DNA of 56,116 nucleotides from an uncultured Oscillospiraceae bacterium (GTDB lineage Bacteria; Bacillota_A; Clostridia; Oscillospirales; Oscillospiraceae), in assembly GCA_944386965.1 (NCBI GenBank), contig CALXDE010000265.1:1-56116 (forward strand), written 5' to 3'. A model generated the notes under the pieces. It worked only from the letters and a program-made list of their open reading frames with translations. It was not told the origin of the DNA and searched no databases. The translations under genes and the position numbers were made by a program. Of the stretch, positions 8,669-16,407 are shown piece by piece (the first letter of the stretch is position 1; every line of letters starts with the position of its first letter).

Positions 8669-9038
8669 GATCGTCACCCTCCTTTTGTTCTTCCTGTTTT
8701 TCTTTTTTGTGGACGTTGCTTTCGCCCATGAAATTATTTTTAATTGCAGTGCCTGCCAGGATAATTATGACGCCGATAACGGCTGCTCCGGCAACAATTG
8801 CTATGCTTGTTATTTTCCCGTATATATCACTTTCCAGGAATGCATAAACATGGCAGAGTATGCCGACAAGGAACATAATGATCCCCAAGGCAATATAAAT
8901 CGGTATGGAAATCGCTTTTCTTTTGCGGCCGGTGATAAAAGCCATGACAAACCATATTAAACCCAAGCCGCATAAAAGATTGCCTGTTTCGAATGCATTT
9001 ACCGCTGAAATCCCGATCTGCATCATCAGTTCACGCAT
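8646..9038 (-). CDS. Membrane protein, 130 aa, about three TM segments
   Basis: Three hydrophobic segments are visible (about residues 20-37, 43-68 and 76-97), followed by a highly charged C-terminal tail rich in Glu, Lys and Asp. The ribosome binding site AGGAGG is five bases before the ATG. Its end overlaps the start of the secreted cell-wall-binding gene by 23 bases. No family is recognised; a role with the neighbouring envelope protein is inferred from coupling only. Confidence 0.75.
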   Translation of the reverse strand: MRELMMQIGISAVNAFETGNLLCGLGLIWFVMAFITGRKRKAISIPIYIALGIIMFLVGILCHVYAFLESDIYGKITSIAIVAGAAVIGVIIILAGTAIKNNFMGESNVHKKEKQEEQKEGDDHEDQGFE

Positions 9039-10060
9039 GATAACCTCCTGCTTTCCAGAAAACGGAAAAGTTCTTTTGCATATTGCTGCTTTTCCCTGTC
9101 TACATCAATTCCCTGGCTTATTTTTTTACTTTCCGCATACTCCATGACAGAGTGCCATAACACAAGCTCATTATGACCGGCCCCTGCCTGGAGCAGCGTG
9201 TCAAATGAATTTTCCTTCTGCTTTATTGCCTCGGATAAATGAAGGAACAATTTCCCTTTTTCCGTGATTTCTTCCACGATCAGCTTTTTCTTTAGAAAAC
9301 CTGTTTCATAAATTTTATAACGGATCCGGCTTTTGTGTGAGTCATAATAAGACCTCCCGGCCCATACGCCGTCCGTTACCGCAATAGCGATTGACGCTGC
9401 TTCGAGCATACATTGATAGATTTCCGCATTATCAAGTCCCATTGCCGCAGCCGTGTTCCCGCATAAACCGACCGTTACTTCAAGCGGCAGGCCGGAAAGA
9501 GTCATATAACAAGATAAATATTCTGCCGTCCGGATCCCGTAATATTCAGCACTTTCACTTTCCGTGCTGTTGTCTTCCTCATTTCCGGGCAGAATAGTAT
9601 TATTTGTCTGATCGTTCAGCAAAGAATCAGCCCACATGAAAAGGGGAATGCTTTTTCCGGGCTCCGGTTCGTTTTTATCTACGTACTTCTGAATCCTGTC
9701 CCTGGTAAACGGGATGGAGCCAGAGCTCCACCCCAAATACGAGTCTTCCGGAAGGATTAAATCCCACTTGCGGATCTGGCTGCGTATATCCGGCACCTTT
9801 TGCGGTAGAAGCGTGCTGCCAAGTAGATCACCTGTAAAATCCCTGATATCATCGTCTGTAGTATGGCTGTCCAAGTATCGTATCAGGCTTTCGCTGTTTT
9901 CGACCAATTGGTCAATTTTTCTTTTTGAGCATCCGTTTTCCAAAGCCTGCAATATTCTTTTTATGGTTTCCGGCGGGTATCTCATATACCGGCTGATATC
10001 GATCCCGTTAAATGCCGCCCGCTCCGCAAGGAGCGTATGTTGTCCAAACATTGCAATCAC
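9026..10060 (-). CDS. Hypothetical protein, 344 aa
   Basis: No recognised domain. The N-terminal 75 residues look helical ('YPPETIKRILQALENG') and could include an HTH-like fold; the middle contains an acidic Asn/Glu/Ser-rich linker around residue 155, followed by a helical C-terminal half. The first codon is GTG overlapping the stop of the 593-aa gene; the ATG at codon 4 (MFGQHTLL) is an alternative. It overlaps the next gene by 13 bases, so translation of this operon is tightly coupled. Soluble and probably cytoplasmic. Confidence 0.7.
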   Translation of the reverse strand: MIAMFGQHTLLAERAAFNGIDISRYMRYPPETIKRILQALENGCSKRKIDQLVENSESLIRYLDSHTTDDDIRDFTGDLLGSTLLPQKVPDIRSQIRKWDLILPEDSYLGWSSGSIPFTRDRIQKYVDKNEPEPGKSIPLFMWADSLLNDQTNNTILPGNEEDNSTESESAEYYGIRTAEYLSCYMTLSGLPLEVTVGLCGNTAAAMGLDNAEIYQCMLEAASIAIAVTDGVWAGRSYYDSHKSRIRYKIYETGFLKKKLIVEEITEKGKLFLHLSEAIKQKENSFDTLLQAGAGHNELVLWHSVMEYAESKKISQGIDVDREKQQYAKELFRFLESRRLSCVN

Positions 10061-11838
10061 CCGGCCTTTCTTCGCTGCATGAACAGGGCATGATAAATTT
10101 TCCGTATCGTAGTCTCCGTGTTGTTGGAATTAAGCATGATCAGCTGCGTCTCGCTATGCATCATGGATTTACATTTCCGGTACATACTGTGTTCTCCCAT
10201 TTTTACCTGGTAAACCGCACAATCAAGCCCGTTAAATAACTCCTTTGATACTGTTGAATAAGCGCCTTTTTGGATAAACTTTGCCCTGGGGAATACTTTT
10301 TTCATTGCGTTCTGCCATGTATCGTGTCCGCCGATGAATAGGAGCTTCTTCTGCGAAATTGCTTTCTGCATATCCGATATGCTGACAGTTTCGTTTTCTT
10401 CATCATCCGAGAGCATAGCCAGGATATCCTCGACTTCCTCCGTTTTGGATTCATAGTCTCGTTTCAGCTTTGTGTTTTCTTTCCTCAGCTTATCGATTTC
10501 CTTCGCTTTTTCCTCTTTAACGGCGGTTATTTTGGCCGCAAGGTTGCTATTTTTCGTTTTAAGTGCGGTTATCTCTTTCTGCAGTTCCTCAACCAGGCAA
10601 TCGTTATTTTGAAGCATCGGTTCCGGCATGATATCATCCGTATCCGGGGCCGTTTTTCCGAATGCTTTTTCAAACAATATTGCGTTAGTCTGCATTTCAT
10701 TGTCTATGCGGTTCATAAGAGCTGTTATCAGCGCCCCGCTTAAGAAACAATCTGCCGGAATCCAATCGCCTCCGATCGTTTCCCTGTAAGCATCCGCGAT
10801 CTTTTCCGCACTTTCTCTTGAAATTTCCGTATCATACAGTTCTTCCAAGGAAACAGAACCCCTTTTTAGGCATGCCAGGAGGAATTCCGCCACGTAAGCT
10901 TTATAGCTGGAATCCAGCTTTTCAGCCCTTGAAACAATATTTTTGTCTTTTAAAATCACCTTTATGGACTGGACTGCCCTGGGAGGCAATCCGCCCAAAT
11001 TCATTATTCCGTCCCCCGCCGTAAACAGATCCGTTTCAAACGGCGCTGCTTTAACCGCGCAGTATTTCTGCGACTTTCTGCATTCATCTTCTTTGACCAT
11101 CTTCTGCATGATGGCGGCCGATTTCTGATTTTCTTCTTCCCCTTGAAAGCGGCAGACTGAAGTTGTGAGCTTCCCGATGTTCCGTTCTGTATTCTTCAAC
11201 TCCGGATATTCGTCGGATTGCGGGGTTAGCCAGTATGGCATCGGCATATTTTCCATTGCGATTTTTCTGAAATTTCGCATTGATATATCAGCGGCGTCTC
11301 CGTCGCGTAGATGCGGCACTTTCTTGCCTTCAAGAACCATGGCAAGGAAGGTTATGCTTGCATGTTTGGCGTCATAAGCCCCTGCGGTAATCATTGTCCA
11401 CATGACAGCCGGAGACTCTTCTTTTAAAACATTGTCCGGATAGGCTTTTCCCAGAAGTTTGACAAGCTGTTCGTTGATATGTACGGGATCTGCCAGACAG
11501 CATACCAATATCTGTTTGTACCGTATCCTGCATTCCAGGCTCAGTGTATTTTCCAGCTCCGGCAGGTCATATATTTCCAATTTTTCCAATACCTTGTCTT
11601 CATCCATCCTCTGCACGGTATTCCTGTACAGGCTGTCAATTCTCGGGTGGATTGTTTTTTTGGATGCCAGCAGGTAGGATAATGTCGGTGTGAGCATTTC
11701 GCATAGCTCTGCGGAAGGTTCCGCAACAGGAGACTCCTCCAGCGTAAACATCAATGATACATTTTCAAGAAGCAGTTTTAGGTTTTTATAGTATTCCAGT
11801 AATTCCATATATTTTTGCGCCGGCCGGATGGCCGGCAT
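10057..11838 (-). CDS. Large coiled-coil protein with DUF2325-like C-terminus
   Basis: The 593-aa product has a helical N-terminal part of about 400 residues, a coiled coil of roughly 60 residues (about 425-485, Glu/Lys-rich heptads), and a C-terminal domain starting 'KKLLFIGGHDTWQNAMKK' with 'GEHSMYRKCKSMMH' downstream. That pattern resembles DUF2325, a small alpha/beta domain with a GG-H motif near its first strand. The start is uncertain: GAGAGGAG abuts the first ATG at 11838, and Met-11 (11808) is separated from it by a perfect hairpin (see findings). The function of DUF2325 proteins is not established. It lies between the HPr-like and membrane genes. Confidence 0.65.
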   Translation of the reverse strand: MPAIRPAQKYMELLEYYKNLKLLLENVSLMFTLEESPVAEPSAELCEMLTPTLSYLLASKKTIHPRIDSLYRNTVQRMDEDKVLEKLEIYDLPELENTLSLECRIRYKQILVCCLADPVHINEQLVKLLGKAYPDNVLKEESPAVMWTMITAGAYDAKHASITFLAMVLEGKKVPHLRDGDAADISMRNFRKIAMENMPMPYWLTPQSDEYPELKNTERNIGKLTTSVCRFQGEEENQKSAAIMQKMVKEDECRKSQKYCAVKAAPFETDLFTAGDGIMNLGGLPPRAVQSIKVILKDKNIVSRAEKLDSSYKAYVAEFLLACLKRGSVSLEELYDTEISRESAEKIADAYRETIGGDWIPADCFLSGALITALMNRIDNEMQTNAILFEKAFGKTAPDTDDIMPEPMLQNNDCLVEELQKEITALKTKNSNLAAKITAVKEEKAKEIDKLRKENTKLKRDYESKTEEVEDILAMLSDDEENETVSISDMQKAISQKKLLFIGGHDTWQNAMKKVFPRAKFIQKGAYSTVSKELFNGLDCAVYQVKMGEHSMYRKCKSMMHSETQLIMLNSNNTETTIRKIYHALFMQRRKAG

Positions 11839-11851
11839 CTCCTCTCTTAAA

Positions 11852-12184
11852 TTAGTCGGGTTCCAAGTCCAGTTCTTCTTCCATATCAGGTTCTTCCTTA
11901 CGTGTCTGGAAGATCAGCCCGCTGAAATCATATACCGGCCTGTCTGCGGCGATTGCCGCAAGGAATGACACATATTCGCTGAATGCTGTTTCATAATCGC
12001 CATATGCAGCGAGCGTCGTGTAGATGTTCAGGTTCCCCGGATTGTAATACAGGCGGATGCTGTAAAGACTTCCGGGGATTTCCGGATGCTTCTCCTTAAA
12101 ATCTTTTGTATTGTCTTCCAGCTTGACAGCCGTCACTTTGTCCAGCCGGTATGCGGAATGCCCGTTTTTTGCGATTACAAACAT
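11852..12184 (-). CDS. Hypothetical protein, 110 aa
   Basis: A small alpha/beta product with no recognised motif and a very acidic C-terminus (EEPDMEEELDLEPD). The ATG overlaps the end of the HPr-like gene by ten bases and has GAGGTG eight bases upstream, so translation is coupled. Its tight pairing with the HPr-like gene suggests a partner protein, but that is inference. Confidence 0.7.
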   Translation of the reverse strand: MFVIAKNGHSAYRLDKVTAVKLEDNTKDFKEKHPEIPGSLYSIRLYYNPGNLNIYTTLAAYGDYETAFSEYVSFLAAIAADRPVYDFSGLIFQTRKEEPDMEEELDLEPD

Positions 12185-12432
12185 GTCCCAAGCACCTCTT
12201 CCCCAAGAGTGTCTTTGATCTCTGAAAGAAGCCGCTCTTCATCTTTTTTATCACCGATAATCTCAAGTGTCAGCGGGGTTGAAATATCAAGACTCATCGC
12301 TCCGATCAGACTCTTCGCATCGACCATACCGCGGCCGTTTGATAGATTTGCCTCGCATTCGGAATGGCTGATGACATCGACAAGTTTTTTGATGGAATCT
12401 GCATTGATAACGCGTAATGTGTATTTTGACAT
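12175..12432 (-). CDS. HPr/Crh-like protein lacking the active-site histidine
   Basis: HPr is the PTS phosphocarrier, phosphorylated at His15 by EI and, in Firmicutes, at Ser46 by HPr kinase. This 85-aa product matches HPr in length and in the Ser46 region ('VDAKSLIGAMSL', compare NAKSIMGVMSL of HPr). The His15 motif GLHARPA is replaced by 'DSIKKLVDV', so PTS phosphotransfer is not expected. That combination is like Crh, the catabolite-control paralogue with Gln at position 15. Ser46 is the serine of AKSL. It is first in a six-gene operon with a class II promoter. A regulatory decoy acting through the host carbon-control system is possible. Confidence 0.75.
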   Translation of the reverse strand: MSKYTLRVINADSIKKLVDVISHSECEANLSNGRGMVDAKSLIGAMSLDISTPLTLEIIGDKKDEERLLSEIKDTLGEEVLGTCL

Positions 12433-12458
12433 ATTGGTTTCTCTCCTCTCTTTTTCTA

Positions 12459-12490
12459 ATTATGGTTTTTTGCTTCGAGTTTTTGAAATA
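12459..12490 (-). promoter_or_regulatory. Class II promoter of the HPr-like operon
   Basis: Minus-strand CATAAT (12459-12464) with TTCAAA 17 nt upstream; GGAGAG and the ATG of the HPr-like gene follow within 30 nt. Confidence 0.5.
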
Positions 12491-12520
12491 TTGCTTATAG
12501 GTGCTGTATTAGGCGCAAAG

Positions 12521-13603
12521 TTATCTGCCGCTCTTCCTGGTTATTGCCGCTGATATTTTCTCCACTTCTTCTGACGGCTCATATGTATCGGTCCCATAAA
12601 GGAATTTATGGAGTTCCGTGACATTTTCCGAAAGGTTATCCGGGAACACATAGGCTGCTCCCCCTACCGTCTTTTCATAATGGGTAAACGGGAACCCTGC
12701 GGTTTCCTTCAGGTTCAATTTCAGGATATTTTTTGCCAGGATATAAAGGTCGTCGGTATCAATGGATGAGGCTGTTTCCGGTAGGATGGTGACGATCAGC
12801 TGGTTTAATGTGGCAAAGTCCGCATTTCGCGCTTTCTGGAGCGTAAGCTCCAGCACCTTCCGCTGGCGTTCCGTACGTTTGAAGTCATTGTCCATTAGCC
12901 GAAGCCTTGCGTACGCGACCGCCTGTACCCCGTCTAGGTGCTGATACCCCGGTTCCTCCAAATGGACGGATGGAATGCCGGTTGATTTTACGGTTTCAGT
13001 AATGAAGGAATTGATATAGCGGAATTCCGATTTGGTGACCTCAAGGTTAATGCCGCCAAGGATGTTGATCGCATCTGCCACGGATTTCCAATTGACCGCC
13101 ACATAATCATCAATTCTAAGGTCCAGGTTTTCATTCAGCATCTGAATGGCTTCCTTCGGCCCGCCTGATGCGTATGCGGAATTTGCTTTCCGGTACCGGT
13201 CCTCTCCGGTTTTAAGGCAGGTATCGCGGTATACGCTTACCAGGCGGATATCTCCCGTTTCATGGTCCAGCGTTCCAAGCATGATAACATCTGAATTGGC
13301 GCTTTCCAGGTTGTCCTCTTCCCTGGAATCGATGCCGAACAACGCCACCGTCCAGTTATCCTTCAGGTCAAGGAGGGTCTCTTCATCCAGGTTTTCGTTT
13401 TCCATGGTCTCTATTACTTCCTTATCGATCGGCTGTACCATGGACACGACTTCTTCAACTTTATCTTCCACGGTACGCTTTGCATATGCGGCGCTGCAGG
13501 CGAGCAGGCATGCGGCCGCGGCAATGAAAAGGATAAGAAACCATAAAAAGTTCCTTCGTTTTTTGTTTCCAGCGGATACGCCGTTTTCACTTTGCCTTAA
13601 CAC
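12521..13603 (-). CDS. LytR-CpsA-Psr family wall-polymer ligase
   Basis: LCP proteins transfer teichoic acids or capsule polymers from lipid carriers to peptidoglycan. The 360-aa product has a short basic N-terminus, one TM segment (about residues 18-42), then the extracellular LCP domain (about 85-255) with typical stretches 'VALFGIDSREEDNLESANSDVIML' in part, 'LVSVYRDTCL', 'DYVAVNWKS' and 'AVAYARLRLMDNDFKRTERQR'. The Arg and Asp residues that bind the lipid pyrophosphate are in these motifs. The GTG start is seven bases after GGGAGGTG and overlaps the sirtuin stop by 17 bases. No terminator is clear after it. Together with the PBP it points to modification of the host wall. Confidence 0.9.
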   Translation of the reverse strand: MLRQSENGVSAGNKKRRNFLWFLILFIAAAACLLACSAAYAKRTVEDKVEEVVSMVQPIDKEVIETMENENLDEETLLDLKDNWTVALFGIDSREEDNLESANSDVIMLGTLDHETGDIRLVSVYRDTCLKTGEDRYRKANSAYASGGPKEAIQMLNENLDLRIDDYVAVNWKSVADAINILGGINLEVTKSEFRYINSFITETVKSTGIPSVHLEEPGYQHLDGVQAVAYARLRLMDNDFKRTERQRKVLELTLQKARNADFATLNQLIVTILPETASSIDTDDLYILAKNILKLNLKETAGFPFTHYEKTVGGAAYVFPDNLSENVTELHKFLYGTDTYEPSEEVEKISAAITRKSGR

Positions 13604-14315
13604 GCTTGAACACCTCCCCTATCTTTCCGTGGATCACCAGATCCGCATAGGAATCCGCTTTTGTCGATGACATATTGATAAGGACCAGCCTGTTTCCTTC
13701 ATAGTAATTCATCAGAAATGCCGCCGGGTAAACGGATAGTGACGTCCCGCCTATGATCAGCATGTCCGCTTCCGAAACATATTTGATTGCTTCGTCCATA
13801 ACGCCATCAGGAAGGTCCTCTCCATACAAGGTAACATCCGGCTTAATTATTCCGCCACATTTCGGACAGTGCGGAATTCCGTCAGCTTGAAGGATACTGT
13901 CCATCCCATAAAATTTCCCGCAGGTGGTGCAATGATTGCGCAATGCCGAACCGTGAAGTTCCAGCACATTTTCACTCCCTGCCTTCTGATGCAGGCCGTC
14001 AATATTCTGGGTGATTACCTCTTTCAGCTTTCCTTCTTTTTCCAGTTCCGCCAGGTATTGGTGTGCAAAATTCGGCTCTGCGTCCGGAAATAACATTTTC
14101 TCCTTATAGAAGCGGTAGAATTCGGCCGGATTTGATTCAAAGAACTCTTTGCTTACAATCGTCTCTGGCGGGTACTTGTACTTTGTATTGTATAACCCGT
14201 CACTGGAGCGGAAATCCGGTATCCCGCTTTCCGTGGAAACGCCGGCGCCGCCGAAGAAAACGATGCGGTTGCTTTCTTCAATAAATTTTCTTAGCTTATC
14301 TATTTCGTTTGCCAC
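13587..14315 (-). CDS. Sir2-family NAD-dependent deacylase (sirtuin)
   Basis: Sirtuins remove acyl groups from lysines using NAD. The 242-aa product shows 'GAGVSTESGIPDFRS' (NAD-binding loop), 'TQNIDGLHQKAG' with the catalytic His region, 'ELHGSALRNHC', a Cys4 zinc site (CTTC and CPKC) and 'GGTSLSVYPA'. The start is the GTG reading VANEIDKL, nine bases after GAGGAGG; an upstream in-frame ATG at 14387 would begin inside the promoter. It is co-transcribed with the LCP gene under box promoter C. Mobile sirtuins can act in metabolism or in NAD-based defence; single-domain architecture here does not decide. Confidence 0.92.
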   Translation of the reverse strand: MANEIDKLRKFIEESNRIVFFGGAGVSTESGIPDFRSSDGLYNTKYKYPPETIVSKEFFESNPAEFYRFYKEKMLFPDAEPNFAHQYLAELEKEGKLKEVITQNIDGLHQKAGSENVLELHGSALRNHCTTCGKFYGMDSILQADGIPHCPKCGGIIKPDVTLYGEDLPDGVMDEAIKYVSEADMLIIGGTSLSVYPAAFLMNYYEGNRLVLINMSSTKADSYADLVIHGKIGEVFKRVKAK

Positions 14316-14354
14316 AGTATATTGCCTCCTCATATTTTCGTTGTTATTGATATA

Positions 14355-14410
14355 ATTATATCCGTGGATGTCCTTTGATTCTTTCAAGAAAACCCACGGA
14401 TAAACGATTT
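14355..14410 (-). promoter_or_regulatory. Box promoter C, upstream of sirtuin-LCP
   Basis: Minus-strand AAAATCGTTTATCCGTGG (14394-14411) precedes TATAAT (14355-14360) by exactly 33 nt; the -35 position reads AAGAAT. An inverted partial copy of the box (CCACGGAT) overlaps the -10, a possible second binding half-site. Confidence 0.75.
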
Positions 14411-14436
14411 TGCGCTATATCAGACGTTGTTACCAT

Positions 14437-14598
14437 TTACATCCTCGAAATGAGTGCCATCACGCCGGCAACCATGGAATCAATCCCGAAGATAACCGAA
14501 GCTGTGCATGCGATTGCCGCCGTTACAAAAAATGTATCCTTTATTACTTCCGCTCTTTTTGGTACGGAAAGCCCCATGTTTTTAATTTTAGATATCAT
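14437..14598 (-). CDS. secE: SecE-like translocase subunit, 53 aa
   Basis: SecE is the small essential partner of SecY. This short frame begins MISKIKNMGLSVPKR, with a basic cytoplasmic segment followed by one TM segment (about residues 23-50), which is the single-TM SecE layout. GGAG is about eight bases upstream of the ATG and the gene starts only 24 bases after the secY stop, so the two form a SecYE pair. It is too short for most gene callers. Sequence similarity to chromosomal SecE is limited, so the call rests on size, topology and position. Confidence 0.7.
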   Translation of the reverse strand: MISKIKNMGLSVPKRAEVIKDTFFVTAAIACTASVIFGIDSMVAGVMALISRM

Positions 14599-14621
14599 GA
14601 AAATCTCCCTTCTCCAGCCTG

Positions 14622-15947
14622 TTATGCGACCCGGCTTAATCCGCCGATAAAGCTTACGCGACGGCTGTATGACTTAACGAGTTTTGCCGAATCTGCAAGT
14701 TTCTTTTCCTCCAGTATTACGTTGACGCAGATTAAAACGGAGGTTCCGGCAATGGATAGAGTCCCAAGGCCGTTTACATTGCAGATCAAATGCATGAACA
14801 GAATCAATGCGGTCATACATGTATTTCCGAGTAATGCCACCCTTGTACTGACCTTTTCAATATAATCCGCAGTCGGCATTCCAGGACGGATACCTGGGAT
14901 TATCGTACCGGACTTCTTAAAGTTATCCGCAATCTCAAGCGGGTTAAACCCGATGCTTAAATAGAAGTAAGCGAAAAATGTCGTAAGCGCTGCATAAAGC
15001 AGGATCCCGGCAGTATAATACGGTGCTGACGGCAAAAACCAGTATGAGGAGTTCAGCGCGTTCATGATATGCCCGGCAATCCCTGTCTGCATGGCGGGGA
15101 CGAATCTGGAAATAAGCAGCGGGATGCTTAAGATTGAACTTGCAAAGATAACTGGCATGACAGAACATGTATTAAGCGGAATCGGGAATGTACTGTCTGC
15201 AAACCCGGCAAGTTTTCTTGACTGCGTGACTTTGATTTTCTTTACCGTCTTTGTAAGCACAATGCAGGACGCGATAATACATAAAAATACTGCGACGGTT
15301 AATCCGATATTAACCGTAAGTCCCGCGGCATCCCTTCCGTCCATCAGAACGGCTTTTATGGTATATACGTCCGACGGCAGGGTTGACAGGATGTTGGCGG
15401 TAAGGATAATGGAAATGCCGTTTCCAACATTCAGTTTGGAAATCAACTCGCCGATACCGATAAGCGCCGCGGCCCCGGCTGTCCAAATGATGATCGCACC
15501 GATGACAGTCAGTGCATTAAACGGCTCGATAAGCCCGTTATATCCAAGGCCAATCGCCATTCCGGCGGATTGCAGAAATGCCAGTCCAATTCCGGTAACG
15601 GTTGTGATTTTTTTATATTTGTCCTGTCCGGATTTTCCTTCTTTCCTCATCTTCTCAAGCTGCGGGAACACGATGCTCATCAGCTGAACGATGATGGATG
15701 CGGTGATATAAGGGCTGATGGACAGCGCGAAAATGGACATCTGATAGAAGGATCCGCCGGTAACGGAATTTAAAAATCCCAGCCCGTTATCTCCCAGAAG
15801 GATGTGCATGTATTCTGCGTTGACAAACGGAAGCGGGATGAGCGACCCGGCTCTGATAATGACGATGCAGACAAGGATGAACATAATCTTGCTTGCAATT
15901 GATAAATTTTCCAGCTTTGTTTTCAGTGATGTGTGGCGATACTTCAA
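14622..15947 (-). CDS. secY: Accessory SecY protein translocase channel
   Basis: SecY forms the membrane channel for Sec-dependent export. The product (about 441 aa) has the ten-TM pattern and family motifs: 'FRxGSxIPxP'-like 'IIRAGSLIPLPFVNAE', 'SIFALSISPYITASIIVQL', the plug region 'GFLNSVTGGSF' and 'PGIRPGMPTADYI' in the later cytoplasmic loop. The start is TTG (MKYRHTSLK), nine bases after GGAGG within the end of the upstream gene; the longer frame to 15998 lacks a ribosome binding site. It is followed by a SecE-like gene. No SecA2 or dedicated accessory export factors are seen in the window. Confidence 0.93.
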   Translation of the reverse strand: MKYRHTSLKTKLENLSIASKIMFILVCIVIIRAGSLIPLPFVNAEYMHILLGDNGLGFLNSVTGGSFYQMSIFALSISPYITASIIVQLMSIVFPQLEKMRKEGKSGQDKYKKITTVTGIGLAFLQSAGMAIGLGYNGLIEPFNALTVIGAIIIWTAGAAALIGIGELISKLNVGNGISIILTANILSTLPSDVYTIKAVLMDGRDAAGLTVNIGLTVAVFLCIIASCIVLTKTVKKIKVTQSRKLAGFADSTFPIPLNTCSVMPVIFASSILSIPLLISRFVPAMQTGIAGHIMNALNSSYWFLPSAPYYTAGILLYAALTTFFAYFYLSIGFNPLEIADNFKKSGTIIPGIRPGMPTADYIEKVSTRVALLGNTCMTALILFMHLICNVNGLGTLSIAGTSVLICVNVILEEKKLADSAKLVKSYSRRVSFIGGLSRVA

Positions 15948-15948
15948 T

Positions 15949-16296
15949 TTAGTTAACCTCCTTGTTGTTCTTTTTCTCTTCTCGTTTCTGTTTTGCAACT
16001 TCCTGCATATGCCGCATCCTTACCCGTCTCTCTTCCAACTGCTCTTCCGTGTATTCCCGTTTTGGCGTGGATGACCGGTAGGAAACCAGGCTCTTTTTGG
16101 TGCGGTATGTTTTTGCAACCAGCTCCCCGTTTTGGTCGTATTGAACGCCGGTACAGCTCCAGTCCGGGCAGTTTTCATCCTCTGCCAGTTTATCAAGCCT
16201 GGTCATGACCGTTCGGTCGGACGTATAAATGTCGGCGTAATCCAAATCCCGGCTCATATTGATGACAGTTTCCTGTTCTTGCAAAGATACGCTCAT
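15949..16296 (-). CDS. Hypothetical protein, 115 aa, first gene of the secYE operon
   Basis: The product has a compact N-terminal part ('DLDYADIYTSDRTVMTRLDKL', then a 'YRTKKSLVSYR' strand region) and a strongly basic, helical C-terminus (EERRVRMRHMQEVAKQKREE). Proteins of this general type are common on Clostridial mobile elements but I know of no function. The ATG at 16296 is supported by GGTG ten bases upstream; a GTG three codons earlier is possible. Its 3' end contains the ribosome binding site of secY. Confidence 0.7.
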   Translation of the reverse strand: MSVSLQEQETVINMSRDLDYADIYTSDRTVMTRLDKLAEDENCPDWSCTGVQYDQNGELVAKTYRTKKSLVSYRSSTPKREYTEEQLEERRVRMRHMQEVAKQKREEKKNNKEVN

Positions 16297-16330
16297 GTCG
16301 TTCACTCACCTTTCAAAATAAGATGAAATT

Positions 16331-16387
16331 ATTTTAAGCATTTTGATGCCCGGATTCTGTTTGAAATTCTCGCAGATAAGCGATTTT
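16331..16387 (-). promoter_or_regulatory. Box promoter D, upstream of the secYE operon
   Basis: Minus-strand AAAATCGCTTATCTGCGA (16370-16387) precedes TAAAAT (16331-16336) by exactly 33 nt; the -35 position reads CAGAAT. The ATG of the first gene is about 35 nt beyond. Confidence 0.75.
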
Positions 16388-16407
16388 CAACATTTTTGTA
16401 CTGCTTG

